From Paenibacillus polymyxa (lineage in GTDB: Bacteria; Bacillota; Bacilli; Paenibacillales; Paenibacillaceae): DNA of 64,000 nucleotides. Of this stretch, positions 1-8,620 are shown in pieces. The DNA is taken from the NCBI RefSeq assembly GCF_001719045.1, contig NZ_CP015423.1, positions 2,006,001 to 2,070,000 of the forward strand, read 5' to 3'. Numbering within the stretch: position 1 is the stretch's first letter; each line of letters opens with the position of its first letter. The notes below the pieces were generated by a model, which had not been told where the DNA came from, searched no databases, and saw nothing but the letters and a program-made list of their open reading frames with translations. Both the position numbers and the translations under genes were made by a program.

Positions 1-3000
1 GCTACGACCATATACAGCGTCGGAACTACAAACAATGTTAAAATAGTTGAAAAAATTAGTCCGAAAATAATGGTCGTTGCCAACGGTTTGAACAAGATCT
101 CGCCTATTGTGGCAATAGGGATCATACCCACAATCGCAGTTAGCGAAGTAAGCAAGATCGGACGGAAACGGGCAGAGCATGCCATTAGAATGGCGTCTGT
201 TAAATCAGCGCCTTCACGCCGCGCATCTTCAATAAACTCTATCAACACGATACCGTTACGCACGACGATACCAGCAAGTGAAATGATACCCATAATACTC
301 ATGAATCCAATTGGCATCCCCGAAATAAAACTTCCAAGGATTCCCCCTGCCGCTGCCAGATAAACAGTGGTCATAATAATGAGCGGTGTGGAAACCGAGT
401 AAAACTGCATGGTAATTAAGAGGAGAATAAGAAAAATAACAATCACAGCTAATTTGCCCAAATCCTTAAACATATCAGACTGCGCAGATGTTTCCCCTCC
501 CATCTCCCAGGTGTAGTCTGGTTCAAACTGGGTATTTGTAAGTTTGCTACGGATATCATTAGTGAGTTCTGTAGCTGTACGCCCATTTCCATTGGCTGAT
601 ATCGTTACCGTCCGTTCCAGATCATAGCGGTGGATTTGTTGGATGGAAAAGTCCGGTTTCATCGTGGCTAATTGGGATAAGGGGATTTGCTCCCTTGCCG
701 CATTGTTCACACTTAATTGTTGGAATAATACCTCAGGATCATGGTTTGGTTTGTTCATGTATATATTGACATCAAGCAATTCCTTACCCGTATCAAAATC
801 CGTTACGTTCACCCCGTCACCCATTAATAGCAAAGTACGCGTTAAATCGGAATAGCTAACCTGATATTTATCCAAGGCTTGCTGATTAATTTGGAAATTC
901 AGATTATAGCTTTGCATACCCATATTATCGGTCACATCTACAGCTCCGGGGGTCCCCGCAACAATTTCTTTGACTTTAGTTGTCATGTTTTGCAGCTTAT
1001 CAATGTCTTCTCCTTTTATACGGATAGACACCGCACTGCCGACCGGAATACCTAATTGGGGAACGCGAATGCTGATTAATGCAGATGGATATTTAGCTTG
1101 TAGCGTATGGGTCCAGTTATCCACTGTTTTTTTGAGATCAAATAGCCCCTCTTTTCCAACGACAGCAATTTGGCCGTTTACCGCTCCCCCAGAGCCGTGA
1201 CCACCTGCAACATCGCTGTACAGCTGAGGCGCTCCTCCACCTGCCGTTGCCGCCAGCCGCTCTGTTTCTGGCTGTTTTTTGACCCACATGCCAATCTCGT
1301 TAATAACCTGATTGGTTGCCTGCAACGATGTTCCTTCTGGCATCGTTACACTGATCGTGGCATCCGCTTGATCGGAATCCGGAAATAATTCAATAGGAAC
1401 AACAGCAAGTAGTCCATAAGCTGCTGTACCCATCATAAGACCAATAAGCGCTGTTAAAAGTGGGCGTCGCAGTATTCTTGGCATCCAGTTTTTAGAGTAC
1501 ACATTGGATAGAGACTGGATTTGATTCCCCAGAAGTCCAGGTGGCTTAACTGTCCTATTATTCTCTTTTCCTTTACGACGTTGATCATACCATTGACGGA
1601 AAATAGGAATGATCGTTAATGACATAATCATGGAAGCCAGCATCGTTAACGAAATAACGGTAGGTATCGGTTTAATAAAGTCACCAATGGTGCCCGGCAG
1701 GAATAAAAGCGGGGCAAATGCTGCAACCGTAGCTAGTGTAGCTGTAATGATTGATAAGGATACCTCTTTCGTTCCTTTAATGGCTGCCTCCGTAGCATCT
1801 TCCCCAAATTCAGTGCGTCGGCGTTCAATATTGTCATTGACCACGACGGCATCATCAACCAATATCCCTAGCACGATGATTAATCCGATGACTGAAATTT
1901 GATTCAGCGTGATTCCTGTTGTGGGCAAGAAAATAAAGCCGATGGCGATGGAAACAGGAATGGCCAAGGCCACAAATGCAGAAGTCAGCAAATTCAAACC
2001 TAATGTACATATAACAATGACCGATATAATAGCGATGATCATCTCTTTGGTTAGGTTTCCAAACATTTCATCTACTCGATCATTTTGCGCAAAAAGCGGC
2101 TCAAAATGTACATTCTTCGGCAAACTGCTCACAAGTTCATTGATTTTGGCTGTAGTCGCTTTAGATACCGTTGGCACGTCTTTGCCTGTATCTCCACTCA
2201 CACTGATCGAAATAGCAGGCTTGTTATTCACATACGTATAACTAGCTGCTTTTTTAAAAACAAGTGAGGCTGTCCCTACATCTTTCAGAGATATCGGGAA
2301 TCCATCGTCATTGCTTGAAATCTGGACGTTATTTAGAATGGATGGATCGGTAGAGGCATTTACCGTCAGCTGATAAGTACGCTCATTGAAATCCATACTA
2401 CCTGTAGGAACTCTTTCATTCTCATTTTTGATTGCTTGAACAACCTGCTCCCAGGAGATGTTATATTGTTGCATCTTTTGTGTGTCTAAACTGATTCGTA
2501 CTTCTTGATCTGGTATTCCTTGAATATTAACTTGCGAAACACCCGAGACCGTTTTTAATTGATCTTTCCATTTGTTCATCAATTCATTCAACGAGTATAA
2601 ATTCTCAATTTTATCAGAAGTAATCGCATATGAACCAATGAAAGAGCTTGTCATGCTATCATTGATAACCGGCTGCATCGCATCAACTGGAAGCTCGGAC
2701 TGTGCATCCTGTACCTTTGTACGAAGATCAGCCCATACCTTTGTCGGGTCTGCATCTTCAAAAGCTTCTACAGTTATACTGGATTGGCCTTTAGATGAAG
2801 TGGAAGAAATCGTTTTGACACCTTGTACGGCTTTAATTTTCTGTTCCATAACCTTAGTAATGGTTTGCTCAATTCTTTCGGGTGAGGCTCCCGGATAGAT
2901 GGTTGTAACACTGGCTGACAAGGGAATAACATCGGGCTGCTCTTGTTTAGGTAACGATGTAAAATTGTAGAGCCCTAGCACAATGCACATGCCAAAGAAA

Positions 3001-3041
3001 ATGAGTGTAATTTTTTGTTTTTTAACGATATATTTAATCAT
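1..3041 (-). CDS. RND-family multidrug efflux permease (AcrB/SwrC-like), truncated by window edge
   Basis: Inner-membrane proton-driven efflux permease of the AcrB/MMPL (ACR_tran) type. The frame is open from an ATG at 3041 to the left edge (about 1013 codons), so only the extreme C-terminus is missing relative to the usual 1030-1050 residues. The N-terminus starts MIKYIVKKQK and leads into the first membrane segment, followed by a large extracytoplasmic loop with the porter-type PGASPERIE segment. The RND signature GILVDDAVVVNDNIERR is visible, with the paired Asp of TM4 that carries protons. A second periplasmic-type loop and helices follow. The start codon overlaps the adaptor stop by four bases (ATGA), so the two are translationally coupled. 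Gram-positive relatives such as Bacillus SwrC export lipopeptides; a similar role here is inference only. Confidence 0.93.
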   Translation of the reverse strand, partial: MIKYIVKKQKITLIFFGMCIVLGLYNFTSLPKQEQPDVIPLSASVTTIYPGASPERIEQTITKVMEQKIKAVQGVKTISSTSSKGQSSITVEAFEDADPTKVWADLRTKVQDAQSELPVDAMQPVINDSMTSSFIGSYAITSDKIENLYSLNELMNKWKDQLKTVSGVSQVNIQGIPDQEVRISLDTQKMQQYNISWEQVVQAIKNENERVPTGSMDFNERTYQLTVNASTDPSILNNVQISSNDDGFPISLKDVGTASLVFKKAASYTYVNNKPAISISVSGDTGKDVPTVSKATTAKINELVSSLPKNVHFEPLFAQNDRVDEMFGNLTKEMIIAIISVIVICTLGLNLLTSAFVALAIPVSIAIGFIFLPTTGITLNQISVIGLIIVLGILVDDAVVVNDNIERRRTEFGEDATEAAIKGTKEVSLSIITATLATVAAFAPLLFLPGTIGDFIKPIPTVISLTMLASMIMSLTIIPIFRQWYDQRRKGKENNRTVKPPGLLGNQIQSLSNVYSKNWMPRILRRPLLTALIGLMMGTAAYGLLAVVPIELFPDSDQADATISVTMPEGTSLQATNQVINEIGMWVKKQPETERLAATAGGGAPQLYSDVAGGHGSGGAVNGQIAVVGKEGLFDLKKTVDNWTHTLQAKYPSALISIRVPQLGIPVGSAVSIRIKGEDIDKLQNMTTKVKEIVAGTPGAVDVTDNMGMQSYNLNFQINQQALDKYQVSYSDLTRTLLLMGDGVNVTDFDTGKELLDVNIYMNKPNHDPEVLFQQLSVNNAAREQIPLSQLATMKPDFSIQQIHRYDLERTVTISANGNGRTATELTNDIRSKLTNTQFEPDYTWEMGGETSAQSDMFKDLGKLAVIVIFLILLLITMQFYSVSTPLIIMTTVYLAAAGGILGSFISGMPIGFMSIMGIISLAGIVVRNGIVLIEFIEDARREGADLTDAILMACSARFRPILLTSLTAIVGMIPIATIGEILFKPLATTIIFGLIFSTILTLFVVPTLYMVV

Positions 3042-4453
3042 TCGGACGACTCCTCCGATTTCCCAAGTACGTCATTCCCAATTAAATCACCATTAAATAA
3101 GGTTCCTGCTCCTTGTGTAACGATTTGATCGCCTGCCTGTAGTCCAGAGACCACTTCGAGCTGATTATTAGTCACTTTCCCCAGTTTAATCGGTGTTTTG
3201 ACGGCTTTTCCGTTTACTGCTTTAAAGACATAAGGGTCATTTCCCGTACTAATTACGGCCTCTACGGGCACTAAAAGCGCTTCGTTTTGATCCATGCTTT
3301 TAGATGCGCTTATGACTTGACCAGGTTTCCAATTCAGTTCGGGATTGGGAATGCTAACTTCCACATTGATGCTTCCCGTTTTGGAGTTAGTCGATGGATA
3401 GATCTGAGTAACGGTCCCTGTTCTAATTTCATCGTAGAGAGATATATTTACTTTTTGGTTTTTCTTCCACGATAAGATTTCACTGTCCGGTACGGGGAGG
3501 AGTACTTTTAAAGTCTTGATATTTCCGACAACAAATGCCTCACTCCCGCTGGAGCCCAGTTGGCCATCAGATATCTTTTTTTCAATCACAACACCCGTGA
3601 TCGGGGAAGTTAAAGTTGCTTTTTTCAGTGACAAGGATGACTGTTCATAAGCAGCCAATGCATCCTCATAGGTAGCCTGCGCCTGAGCTTTACTGGCTAG
3701 TCCTTGTTGTATAGTAGCCCTAGCCGATTCCAGCCCTGCCCTGGCCTGATCTACCCCAGCCGAAGCTTGGGCACGCTGTTCCTGGGATGCCCCTGCAAGC
3801 AAAAGAGACAATTTCTCTTGCGCATCACTTAAGCTTTTTTGTGCGTTTGCTAATTCCAGCTGCGCATTCTCATTTTCCGTTAATGATACTGCACCTGCCT
3901 GGAATAGACTTTGGGACCGTGCGGCATCCGCTTTCTTCTTGTTATAATTATTAGTTGCTACAGTAACCGCATTTTGAGACTGTGCAATCTCCTGCTTTTT
4001 GGCGCCATTGTTCAATTCCTGCAATTTGGATTGGGCCGCGTTGACCTGGGATTGTGAACTATGAATGCCCGCCTGGGCCGATTGGACAGTAGCCTCCGCT
4101 TGGCTAACACCAGCCTTTGCCTTTTCCATGGTTGCCTTTGCCCGATCCAGCTGTAACTGGTAAGCAGATGTATCTAGCTTCGCAAGGACACTCCCTTTTT
4201 CTACTGAATCCCCAACCTCGACCATGGTGTTCAATATACGTCCATCCGCTTCAAAGGAAACATTGGCCTCATTACTTGCCTGCAATGTTCCCGCCAAATT
4301 AAAATCATTGGCCAAAGGTTTCATTGCAAGTTTCTCAATTTTTACCGGGTGACTGGCTTCTGTTACAGAGTTCTCCGATGCACTGGAGCAACCGGAAACT
4401 ACTAAGGCTAATGCAACCCCTGCAATCATTATCCTGATTTCTTTTCTCTTCAA
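3038..4453 (-). CDS. RND efflux adaptor / membrane-fusion lipoprotein (HlyD-like)
   Basis: 471-residue periplasmic-adaptor-type subunit that partners the RND permease just downstream. The N-terminus is a lipoprotein signal (basic start, hydrophobic stretch, lipobox VVSGC near residue 22). Next come a biotinyl-lipoyl-like half (around residues 55-95, GRILNTMVEVGDSVEKGSVLAKLD), a long Ala/Gln/Lys-rich alpha-hairpin (about 100-275), the second lipoyl half (TSPITGVVIEKKISDGQ) and C-terminal beta-barrel and membrane-proximal domains. The predicted start is TTG at 4453, preceded by AGAGG at about 10 bases; the nearer upstream ATG is out of frame. Transcription probably starts from the promoter at 4538-4601, which carries the same tandem motif as the neighbouring two-component operon. 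Confidence 0.93.
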   Translation of the reverse strand: MKRKEIRIMIAGVALALVVSGCSSASENSVTEASHPVKIEKLAMKPLANDFNLAGTLQASNEANVSFEADGRILNTMVEVGDSVEKGSVLAKLDTSAYQLQLDRAKATMEKAKAGVSQAEATVQSAQAGIHSSQSQVNAAQSKLQELNNGAKKQEIAQSQNAVTVATNNYNKKKADAARSQSLFQAGAVSLTENENAQLELANAQKSLSDAQEKLSLLLAGASQEQRAQASAGVDQARAGLESARATIQQGLASKAQAQATYEDALAAYEQSSLSLKKATLTSPITGVVIEKKISDGQLGSSGSEAFVVGNIKTLKVLLPVPDSEILSWKKNQKVNISLYDEIRTGTVTQIYPSTNSKTGSINVEVSIPNPELNWKPGQVISASKSMDQNEALLVPVEAVISTGNDPYVFKAVNGKAVKTPIKLGKVTNNQLEVVSGLQAGDQIVTQGAGTLFNGDLIGNDVLGKSEESSE

Positions 4454-4537
4454 CTAATGTCATCCTCTCTGATTCTCTCTTCTAAAGGTGCTATCAGCAA
4501 CCCGTGGGTCAAGTAAACTTTTTCATCCTTTTTTCAT

Positions 4538-4601
4538 GTTATAACAATGCACAAACAAAAAAATCGTACAAAGGGGCAAGCACCTTATGTACGACTGGGC
4601 A
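4538..4601 (-). promoter_or_regulatory. Promoter with tandem TGCCC-GTAC operator upstream of the efflux operon
   Basis: Read on the minus strand, two direct repeats TGCCCAGTCGTACA and TGCCCCTTTGTACG lie 23 bp apart (4565-4601). A T-rich stretch follows, then a -10-like TATAAC (4538-4543) that starts 21 bases after the proximal GTACG. No good -35 hexamer is present; the proximal repeat occupies roughly that position, which suits a class II activator. The same arrangement occurs upstream of the sensor kinase (6613-6676). Inference: this is the binding site of the adjacent NarL-type response regulator. Confidence 0.6.
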
Positions 4602-4630
4602 AATAAATAACATATTTTCAGTTATTATTT

Positions 4631-5281
4631 CTAAAGCTGTAAAATACCACGTTCCAACGAAACGGCAACGGCTTCGGATCTGGAATCAACACCAAGCTTG
4701 TTATAAATATTCGTTAAATGTGCTTTTACGGTACGCTCGGAAATTCCCATATCAAACGCAATTTCCTTACTTTTAAAACCATGTGCAACAGACTTTAATA
4801 TGTGTCTTTCCTTATCAGTCAGAACTAAGCTTCTTTCGTGTGATTCTATCTCAGCTTCTCTCTTATTCGTAGTAGCAAATACCCTTGCTGTTATTTCTGG
4901 CTGAAGCAGCGTTTCACCCCTTAGCGCAGACTCAATAGTGCGAAATAAGTTTTCTCGACTGGTATCTTTTAGTAAATATCCTTTTGCTCCCAAAGAGAGT
5001 CCCTTAATCATTAAATCATCTTCGTTATAGGTCGTCAGGATAATGACTGGTGTGTCATTTTGTTTTTCTCTGAGGGCTTTCATGGTTTCCAAACCACTCA
5101 TTTGTGGCATATATAAATCCAACAATATGACATGTGGCTGAAGTTCTTCGATCAATTTAAGAGCCGTTACACCTTCTCCAGCTTCACCAATCACTTCATA
5201 ACTGTCATTGGTCTCCAGCACCAGCTTTAATCCTTCTCTAACTACCCAATGATCGTCGACGATTAAAATCTTGTATTTCAT
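4631..5281 (-). CDS. NarL/FixJ-family response regulator
   Basis: 216-residue cytoplasmic response regulator. The receiver domain spans about residues 3-120, with the acidic pair D9/D10, phospho-acceptor D55 in HVILLDLYMP and the conserved Lys in LLKD. The LuxR-type helix-turn-helix spans about 150-215 (LTDKERHILKSVAHGFKSKEIA, then SERTVKAHLTNIYNKLGV). The start has AAAGGAG at 7 bases and overlaps the kinase stop by four bases (ATGA), so kinase and regulator form one operon. The efflux operon begins about 180 bp downstream and carries the same operator motif as this operon, which points to control of the pump. The signal is unknown. Confidence 0.93.
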   Translation of the reverse strand: MKYKILIVDDHWVVREGLKLVLETNDSYEVIGEAGEGVTALKLIEELQPHVILLDLYMPQMSGLETMKALREKQNDTPVIILTTYNEDDLMIKGLSLGAKGYLLKDTSRENLFRTIESALRGETLLQPEITARVFATTNKREAEIESHERSLVLTDKERHILKSVAHGFKSKEIAFDMGISERTVKAHLTNIYNKLGVDSRSEAVAVSLERGILQL

Positions 5282-6510
5282 GATAGGTCTCCTTTAGTAA
5301 GAGGCGCCTCTATTTTTATAGCTGTACCTTCTTGAAATATACTGCTGATATTGATTTTTCCACCCAGCATCCGTACACGTTCATGTATGCCTATTATTCC
5401 GTAATGCCCTGTTTGCTTGGCAATAATATCCGTATCAAATCCTTTTCCATCATCGCGAATCTCAATTTCAATCATGCCTTCTTTATCTAAAATATGAATC
5501 CATACGGTATTAGCATGTGAATGTTTCGCTACGTTGGTTAAACACTCGCTTATAATAAACAATCCATGTTCGAACAACAGTCTGGGGACTGAAGCTTTAA
5601 TTTTGATGTTGCGTATTACACGAATGCTCGTAGCCATTGTAAATCGCTGTATTTCTTCCTCCACTGCTTCTGCAAAATCAACTTCCGAGATGGTTTTCGA
5701 ACGAAGATTGTCTATAGCTCGCCTTGAATCAGACAATGTTCTTCGCACTTGTGACATCGATTGTTGGACGATCTCCTGAGCTCTTTGCGTACTCCCTTTT
5801 GTCAGATGGGCATCAATGGCTTCAAGTTGCATGATTAGCCCAGCAAGCCCTTGAGCCAGCGTATCATGAAGATCACGGGCCATACGTTGTCGTTCGTTAG
5901 CAATTGTAAGTTCTTCGACCTTTTGATGTGCGATTTCAAGTTCTTTAAGAACGTTTTGCGTTCGGATTCGTGCTTTGACTTGTTTGAGAAAAAGAACGGC
6001 ATAAGCTACTATAACAACTGCAATTAGAAAAAATAGAGGGATGAACAACACAAATTGCTTGCCATCATTATGCCAGACCACAGCAACACAAAAAAGTACA
6101 TAGGAGATCAAAAATACAAGAATGACCTTAAGCGGCTTGTAATAAATACCTATACTCTGACCCACCAAAATTGGCATTAACCCAACCAGTACAATCGAAA
6201 AACTCTCAGGTAGAAGAAATGCACTTGAAAAGATCAATCCCCCTTGCACAACAAAATAAGCCCAAGAAAAATATTTTGCAACTCTATGAGCATGCAAGTA
6301 CAAGAGGATGTGCAATATGATGATTACAGTGAATAAGACACTTTGCAGCAGATTTAGACCACTAGACAAATGTTGAAGAATGACAGACTCACTATAAATT
6401 ATAAAAATCCATATTATAGTTAATACTTTTGAAATATCTTTCTTCTCAAATTCACCTTCACTTATTTCCGGATCTAGATTTTGAATCTGTTCATTGAATA
6501 CATCAATCAT
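5278..6510 (-). CDS. NarL-type sensor histidine kinase (HisKA_3)
   Basis: 410-residue membrane sensor kinase. After a short polar N-terminus, about six hydrophobic segments (residues 30-175) form an integral membrane sensor with no large extracellular loop. A coiled stretch leads to the HisKA_3 dimerisation domain with the H-box RMARDLHDTLAQ (phospho-acceptor His215). The C-terminal HATPase_c domain shows the N-box SECLTNVAKHSHAN and the G-box DDGKGFD. GGAGG precedes the ATG by about 5 bases. It is the first gene of the two-component operon and phosphorylates the overlapping response regulator. The six-helix, loop-poor sensor resembles kinases that sense membrane stress (LiaS/DesK-like), but the ligand cannot be read from sequence. 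Confidence 0.92.
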   Translation of the reverse strand: MIDVFNEQIQNLDPEISEGEFEKKDISKVLTIIWIFIIYSESVILQHLSSGLNLLQSVLFTVIIILHILLYLHAHRVAKYFSWAYFVVQGGLIFSSAFLLPESFSIVLVGLMPILVGQSIGIYYKPLKVILVFLISYVLFCVAVVWHNDGKQFVLFIPLFFLIAVVIVAYAVLFLKQVKARIRTQNVLKELEIAHQKVEELTIANERQRMARDLHDTLAQGLAGLIMQLEAIDAHLTKGSTQRAQEIVQQSMSQVRRTLSDSRRAIDNLRSKTISEVDFAEAVEEEIQRFTMATSIRVIRNIKIKASVPRLLFEHGLFIISECLTNVAKHSHANTVWIHILDKEGMIEIEIRDDGKGFDTDIIAKQTGHYGIIGIHERVRMLGGKINISSIFQEGTAIKIEAPLTKGDLS

Positions 6511-6612
6511 AATTCCCTCCTACAATTCTGAATTCGGCTTTTCAACTTATTAGAGACAACGCCGCTATGACGACCTGGTCCATTTAGTTTGAACAGAAAT
6601 CATTTATATATT

Positions 6613-6676
6613 ATTTTACAAAAAAACAAACAGAAAAAAACGTACACATGGGCAATATCATTTGTACGTTTGGGCA
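6613..6676 (-). promoter_or_regulatory. Promoter with tandem TGCCC-GTAC operator upstream of the two-component operon
   Basis: Minus strand: repeats TGCCCAAACGTACA and TGCCCATGTGTACG, 22 bp apart (6641-6676), then T-rich DNA and a -10-like TAAAAT (6613-6618) beginning 22 bases after the proximal GTACG. Geometry and motif match the efflux promoter at 4538-4601, indicating shared control and probable autoregulation by the NarL-type regulator. Confidence 0.6.
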
Positions 6677-6713
6677 TTAAATACTATTTGTTCGACTCCA
6701 GCCAAATATGTGT

Positions 6714-6752
6714 CATATAAAAAGCACGCAACAGGTTATCCTGTGCGCGCTT
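6714..6752 (-). terminator. Rho-independent terminator after sspH and the 56-residue ORF
   Basis: On the minus strand, GCGCGCACAGG, loop ATAA and CCTGTTGCGTGC form an imperfect stem followed by TTTTTAT. It lies directly downstream of the stop codon at 6762. Confidence 0.8.
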
Positions 6753-6761
6753 GGTCATTCT

Positions 6762-6932
6762 CTATTTCTCCTCCAACTCATCCGGTACATCGTATTTATT
6801 GATATGTGAAGTTATTGCTGCAACTGCTTCGCTGGCATCCGTCGTGGCCGGTACTTCTCTAACCACATCATCCGTCTGGTCACGAAAATTCAAACGGTCT
6901 GCCTCGATTTCCTTCTGTTGATTTGGTTTCAT
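6762..6932 (-). CDS. Small acidic protein of unknown function, 56 residues
   Basis: I do not recognise this family. The frame encodes 56 residues, begins MKPNQQKEIEADRLNF and ends DVPDELEEK. It is hydrophilic and acidic, with no membrane segment and no Cys. GGAG precedes the ATG by 11 bases. It lies 19 bp downstream of sspH on the same strand and just ahead of a good terminator, so it is probably co-transcribed with sspH and made in the forespore. The coding-like residue choice and clean stop-terminator junction argue for a real gene, but there is no independent support. Confidence 0.55.
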   Translation of the reverse strand: MKPNQQKEIEADRLNFRDQTDDVVREVPATTDASEAVAAITSHINKYDVPDELEEK

Positions 6933-6951
6933 TTTTCATAGCGCTCCTTTC

Positions 6952-7146
6952 TTATTCCAGTGCCTGATCTCGTTCTGTTAACGTGTATAAAGGTACTTCC
7001 CGTTCCTCTTCTGGATTGCTCAGCGCATAAATGCGTGCCGTCTCACGCTGTTCATTCACATGCTGAATATAAATGGGTAGCCCATCGCACAACACATCCG
7101 CCATGATGGAAGAGGACGCTATTTCTTGCGCTCTTTGAACATTCAC
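6952..7146 (-). CDS. sspH: Small acid-soluble spore protein, H type
   Basis: 64-residue protein of the SspH family, a minor small acid-soluble protein of the spore core. The family pattern is clear: MNVQRAQEIASSSIMADVLCDGLPIYIQHVNEQRETARIY split over the first 40 residues matches the H-type signature of RAQEI, then a G-PIYIQHV-NEQ core and a hydrophilic tail. The start is GTG at 7146 with GGGAGG 10 bases upstream. A forespore-type promoter (TGTATA-18-CATAGTA) lies about 40 bp upstream, consistent with sigma-G control. Its presence shows the organism sporulates. Confidence 0.9.
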   Translation of the reverse strand: MNVQRAQEIASSSIMADVLCDGLPIYIQHVNEQRETARIYALSNPEEEREVPLYTLTERDQALE

Positions 7147-7183
7147 TTAGAAAAAACCTCCCTTGCTAAGTAGAGTTCGCCTT

Positions 7184-7214
7184 TACTATGCACGAGTTAA
7201 ATATTTGTTATACA
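7184..7214 (-). promoter_or_regulatory. Putative sigma-G promoter of sspH
   Basis: On the minus strand, TGTATA (7214-7209) and CATAGTA (7190-7184) are separated by 18 bases, close to the sigma-G pattern (TGNATA, 17-18, CATNNTA). The location about 38 bp ahead of the GTG start fits. Confidence 0.55.
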
Positions 7215-7258
7215 CATTTCATGCCAACATGTGTTTCACGATCATGAAAGGATATCAT

Positions 7259-7286
7259 TTGAAAAAATAAATATTATTGTTATTAT
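7259..7286 (+). promoter_or_regulatory. Candidate sigma-A promoter of the glycosyltransferase gene
   Basis: TTGAAA (7259-7264), a 16-base spacer, then TATTAT (7281-7286), ending about 60 bp before the ATG at 7346. The surroundings are A+T-rich, so chance matches are possible. Confidence 0.4.
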
Positions 7287-7345
7287 GGATTAAGAGATTC
7301 AGTGAAAACTGCGATCTTAATTGTAGAGAAAAGGAGTAATGATGG

Positions 7346-8545
7346 ATGTTAAACGTATTAATGGTTAACTTTCCGGCAGAAGGACATGTAAACCCCACGC
7401 TTGGGATCACGCAAGCCTTTGCAGCACGAGGGGACCAGGTTCATTACATTACAACTGAGAAATACAAGAATAGACTCGAAGCAGTTGGAGCGAAGGTTCA
7501 CCTGCATCCTGATCTGGTCAGGACTGCTTCCATTGATACCAACACTCCGGCAGGACTGAACGCATTTATGAATATTCATATCCAGACTTCGATGGACATC
7601 TTAGCCATCACTCAGGAGCTGTCCGAGCGTATTCAATTTGACTTGGTGTTCTATGATCGATTCGGAGCTGGTGAATTAGTAAGAGATTATTTGAATATTC
7701 CAGGCATTTCTTCATCCCCATCTTTTCTCATTTCAAATCATCTGATGGCTGCCAATCTCTTCCGCTCCGACGCTAAAGTACCGTTTCATCCTGATGAACA
7801 AGTCACGTCTTCACTGCATCTCATGAAAGAAAGGTTCGGTGTTGCTCCCAAAGATCTGGTTCAATTTATGAACAATTCAGGAGATTTGAATGTTGTATAT
7901 ACGAGCAGATATTTTCAACCGAATGGTGAACAATTTGGGGACGAGCATCTTTTTATTGGCCCCAGCTTCCCGGAGCGCAAAGGAGAAAATTTATTCCCGC
8001 TGGACAGACTACAGGGTAAAAAGGTTTTATATATTTCGATGGGAACTGTGCTGGACCACACTGAAGACTTTTTTAACACCTGCATTGAGGCTTTTTCCGA
8101 TTTTGAAGGCATCGTCGTGATTGCAGCTGGCGAGAAAGCTGACTTTACCAAAATTAACCCGGCTCCTGAGCACTTTATCATCTCGTCTTATGTTCCTCAA
8201 TTGGAGGTATTACGTCATTCAGATGTATTTATTACTCATGGTGGAATGAACAGTGTGAATGAAGGAATTCACTTTAATGTACCCTTGGTCGTGCTGCCTC
8301 AGGACAAGGATCAGCCCATGGTCGCGCAGCGGTTAACGGAACTTCAAGCGGGCTATCGAATAACTAAGGATCAAATCAATACACAAACGTTAAGAGATGC
8401 CGTACATGAGGTAGTGTCAAACGCAGCGTATAAAGAGGGCGTACAAAAAATAAATGACAGCTTCCAGCAATCCGGCGGTACAAAAGAAGCTCTCGCAAAA
8501 ATTGATGCTTATCTTGATGCTTATCTGCAACATAAGCGCGCCTAA
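7346..8545 (+). CDS. Macrolide-type UDP-glycosyltransferase (MGT/YjiC family, GT1)
   Basis: 399-residue cytoplasmic GT-B glycosyltransferase transferring sugar from a UDP-sugar to a small hydrophobic acceptor. The N-terminal acceptor domain opens with LMVNFPAEGHVNPTLG, whose His (in GHVNP) is the usual catalytic base. The C-terminal donor domain carries the GT1 signature, here SYVPQLEVLRHSDVFITHGGMNSVNEG and VPLVVLPQDKDQ. The length is typical of OleD/YjiC/YojK proteins, which inactivate macrolides or glycosylate flavonoids and similar acceptors; the acceptor here is not readable. AAGGAG lies 9 bases before the ATG. The gene is monocistronic, ending in a terminator shared with the convergent GH32 gene. 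Confidence 0.9.
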   Translation: MLNVLMVNFPAEGHVNPTLGITQAFAARGDQVHYITTEKYKNRLEAVGAKVHLHPDLVRTASIDTNTPAGLNAFMNIHIQTSMDILAITQELSERIQFDLVFYDRFGAGELVRDYLNIPGISSSPSFLISNHLMAANLFRSDAKVPFHPDEQVTSSLHLMKERFGVAPKDLVQFMNNSGDLNVVYTSRYFQPNGEQFGDEHLFIGPSFPERKGENLFPLDRLQGKKVLYISMGTVLDHTEDFFNTCIEAFSDFEGIVVIAAGEKADFTKINPAPEHFIISSYVPQLEVLRHSDVFITHGGMNSVNEGIHFNVPLVVLPQDKDQPMVAQRLTELQAGYRITKDQINTQTLRDAVHEVVSNAAYKEGVQKINDSFQQSGGTKEALAKIDAYLDAYLQHKRA

Positions 8546-8570
8546 AATCATACGAGCAAAATGGCCACAA

Positions 8571-8611
8571 AAAAACAGGAAACTGACCATCCACGGTCAG
8601 GTTCCTGTTTG
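8571..8611. terminator. Bidirectional terminator between glycosyltransferase and GH32 gene
   Basis: CAGGAAACTGACC, a six-base loop and GGTCAGGTTCCTG form a 13-bp stem with one mismatch. It is flanked by A-run and T-run on either side and serves both convergent genes. Confidence 0.85.
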
Positions 8612-8620
8612 TATGCGATT

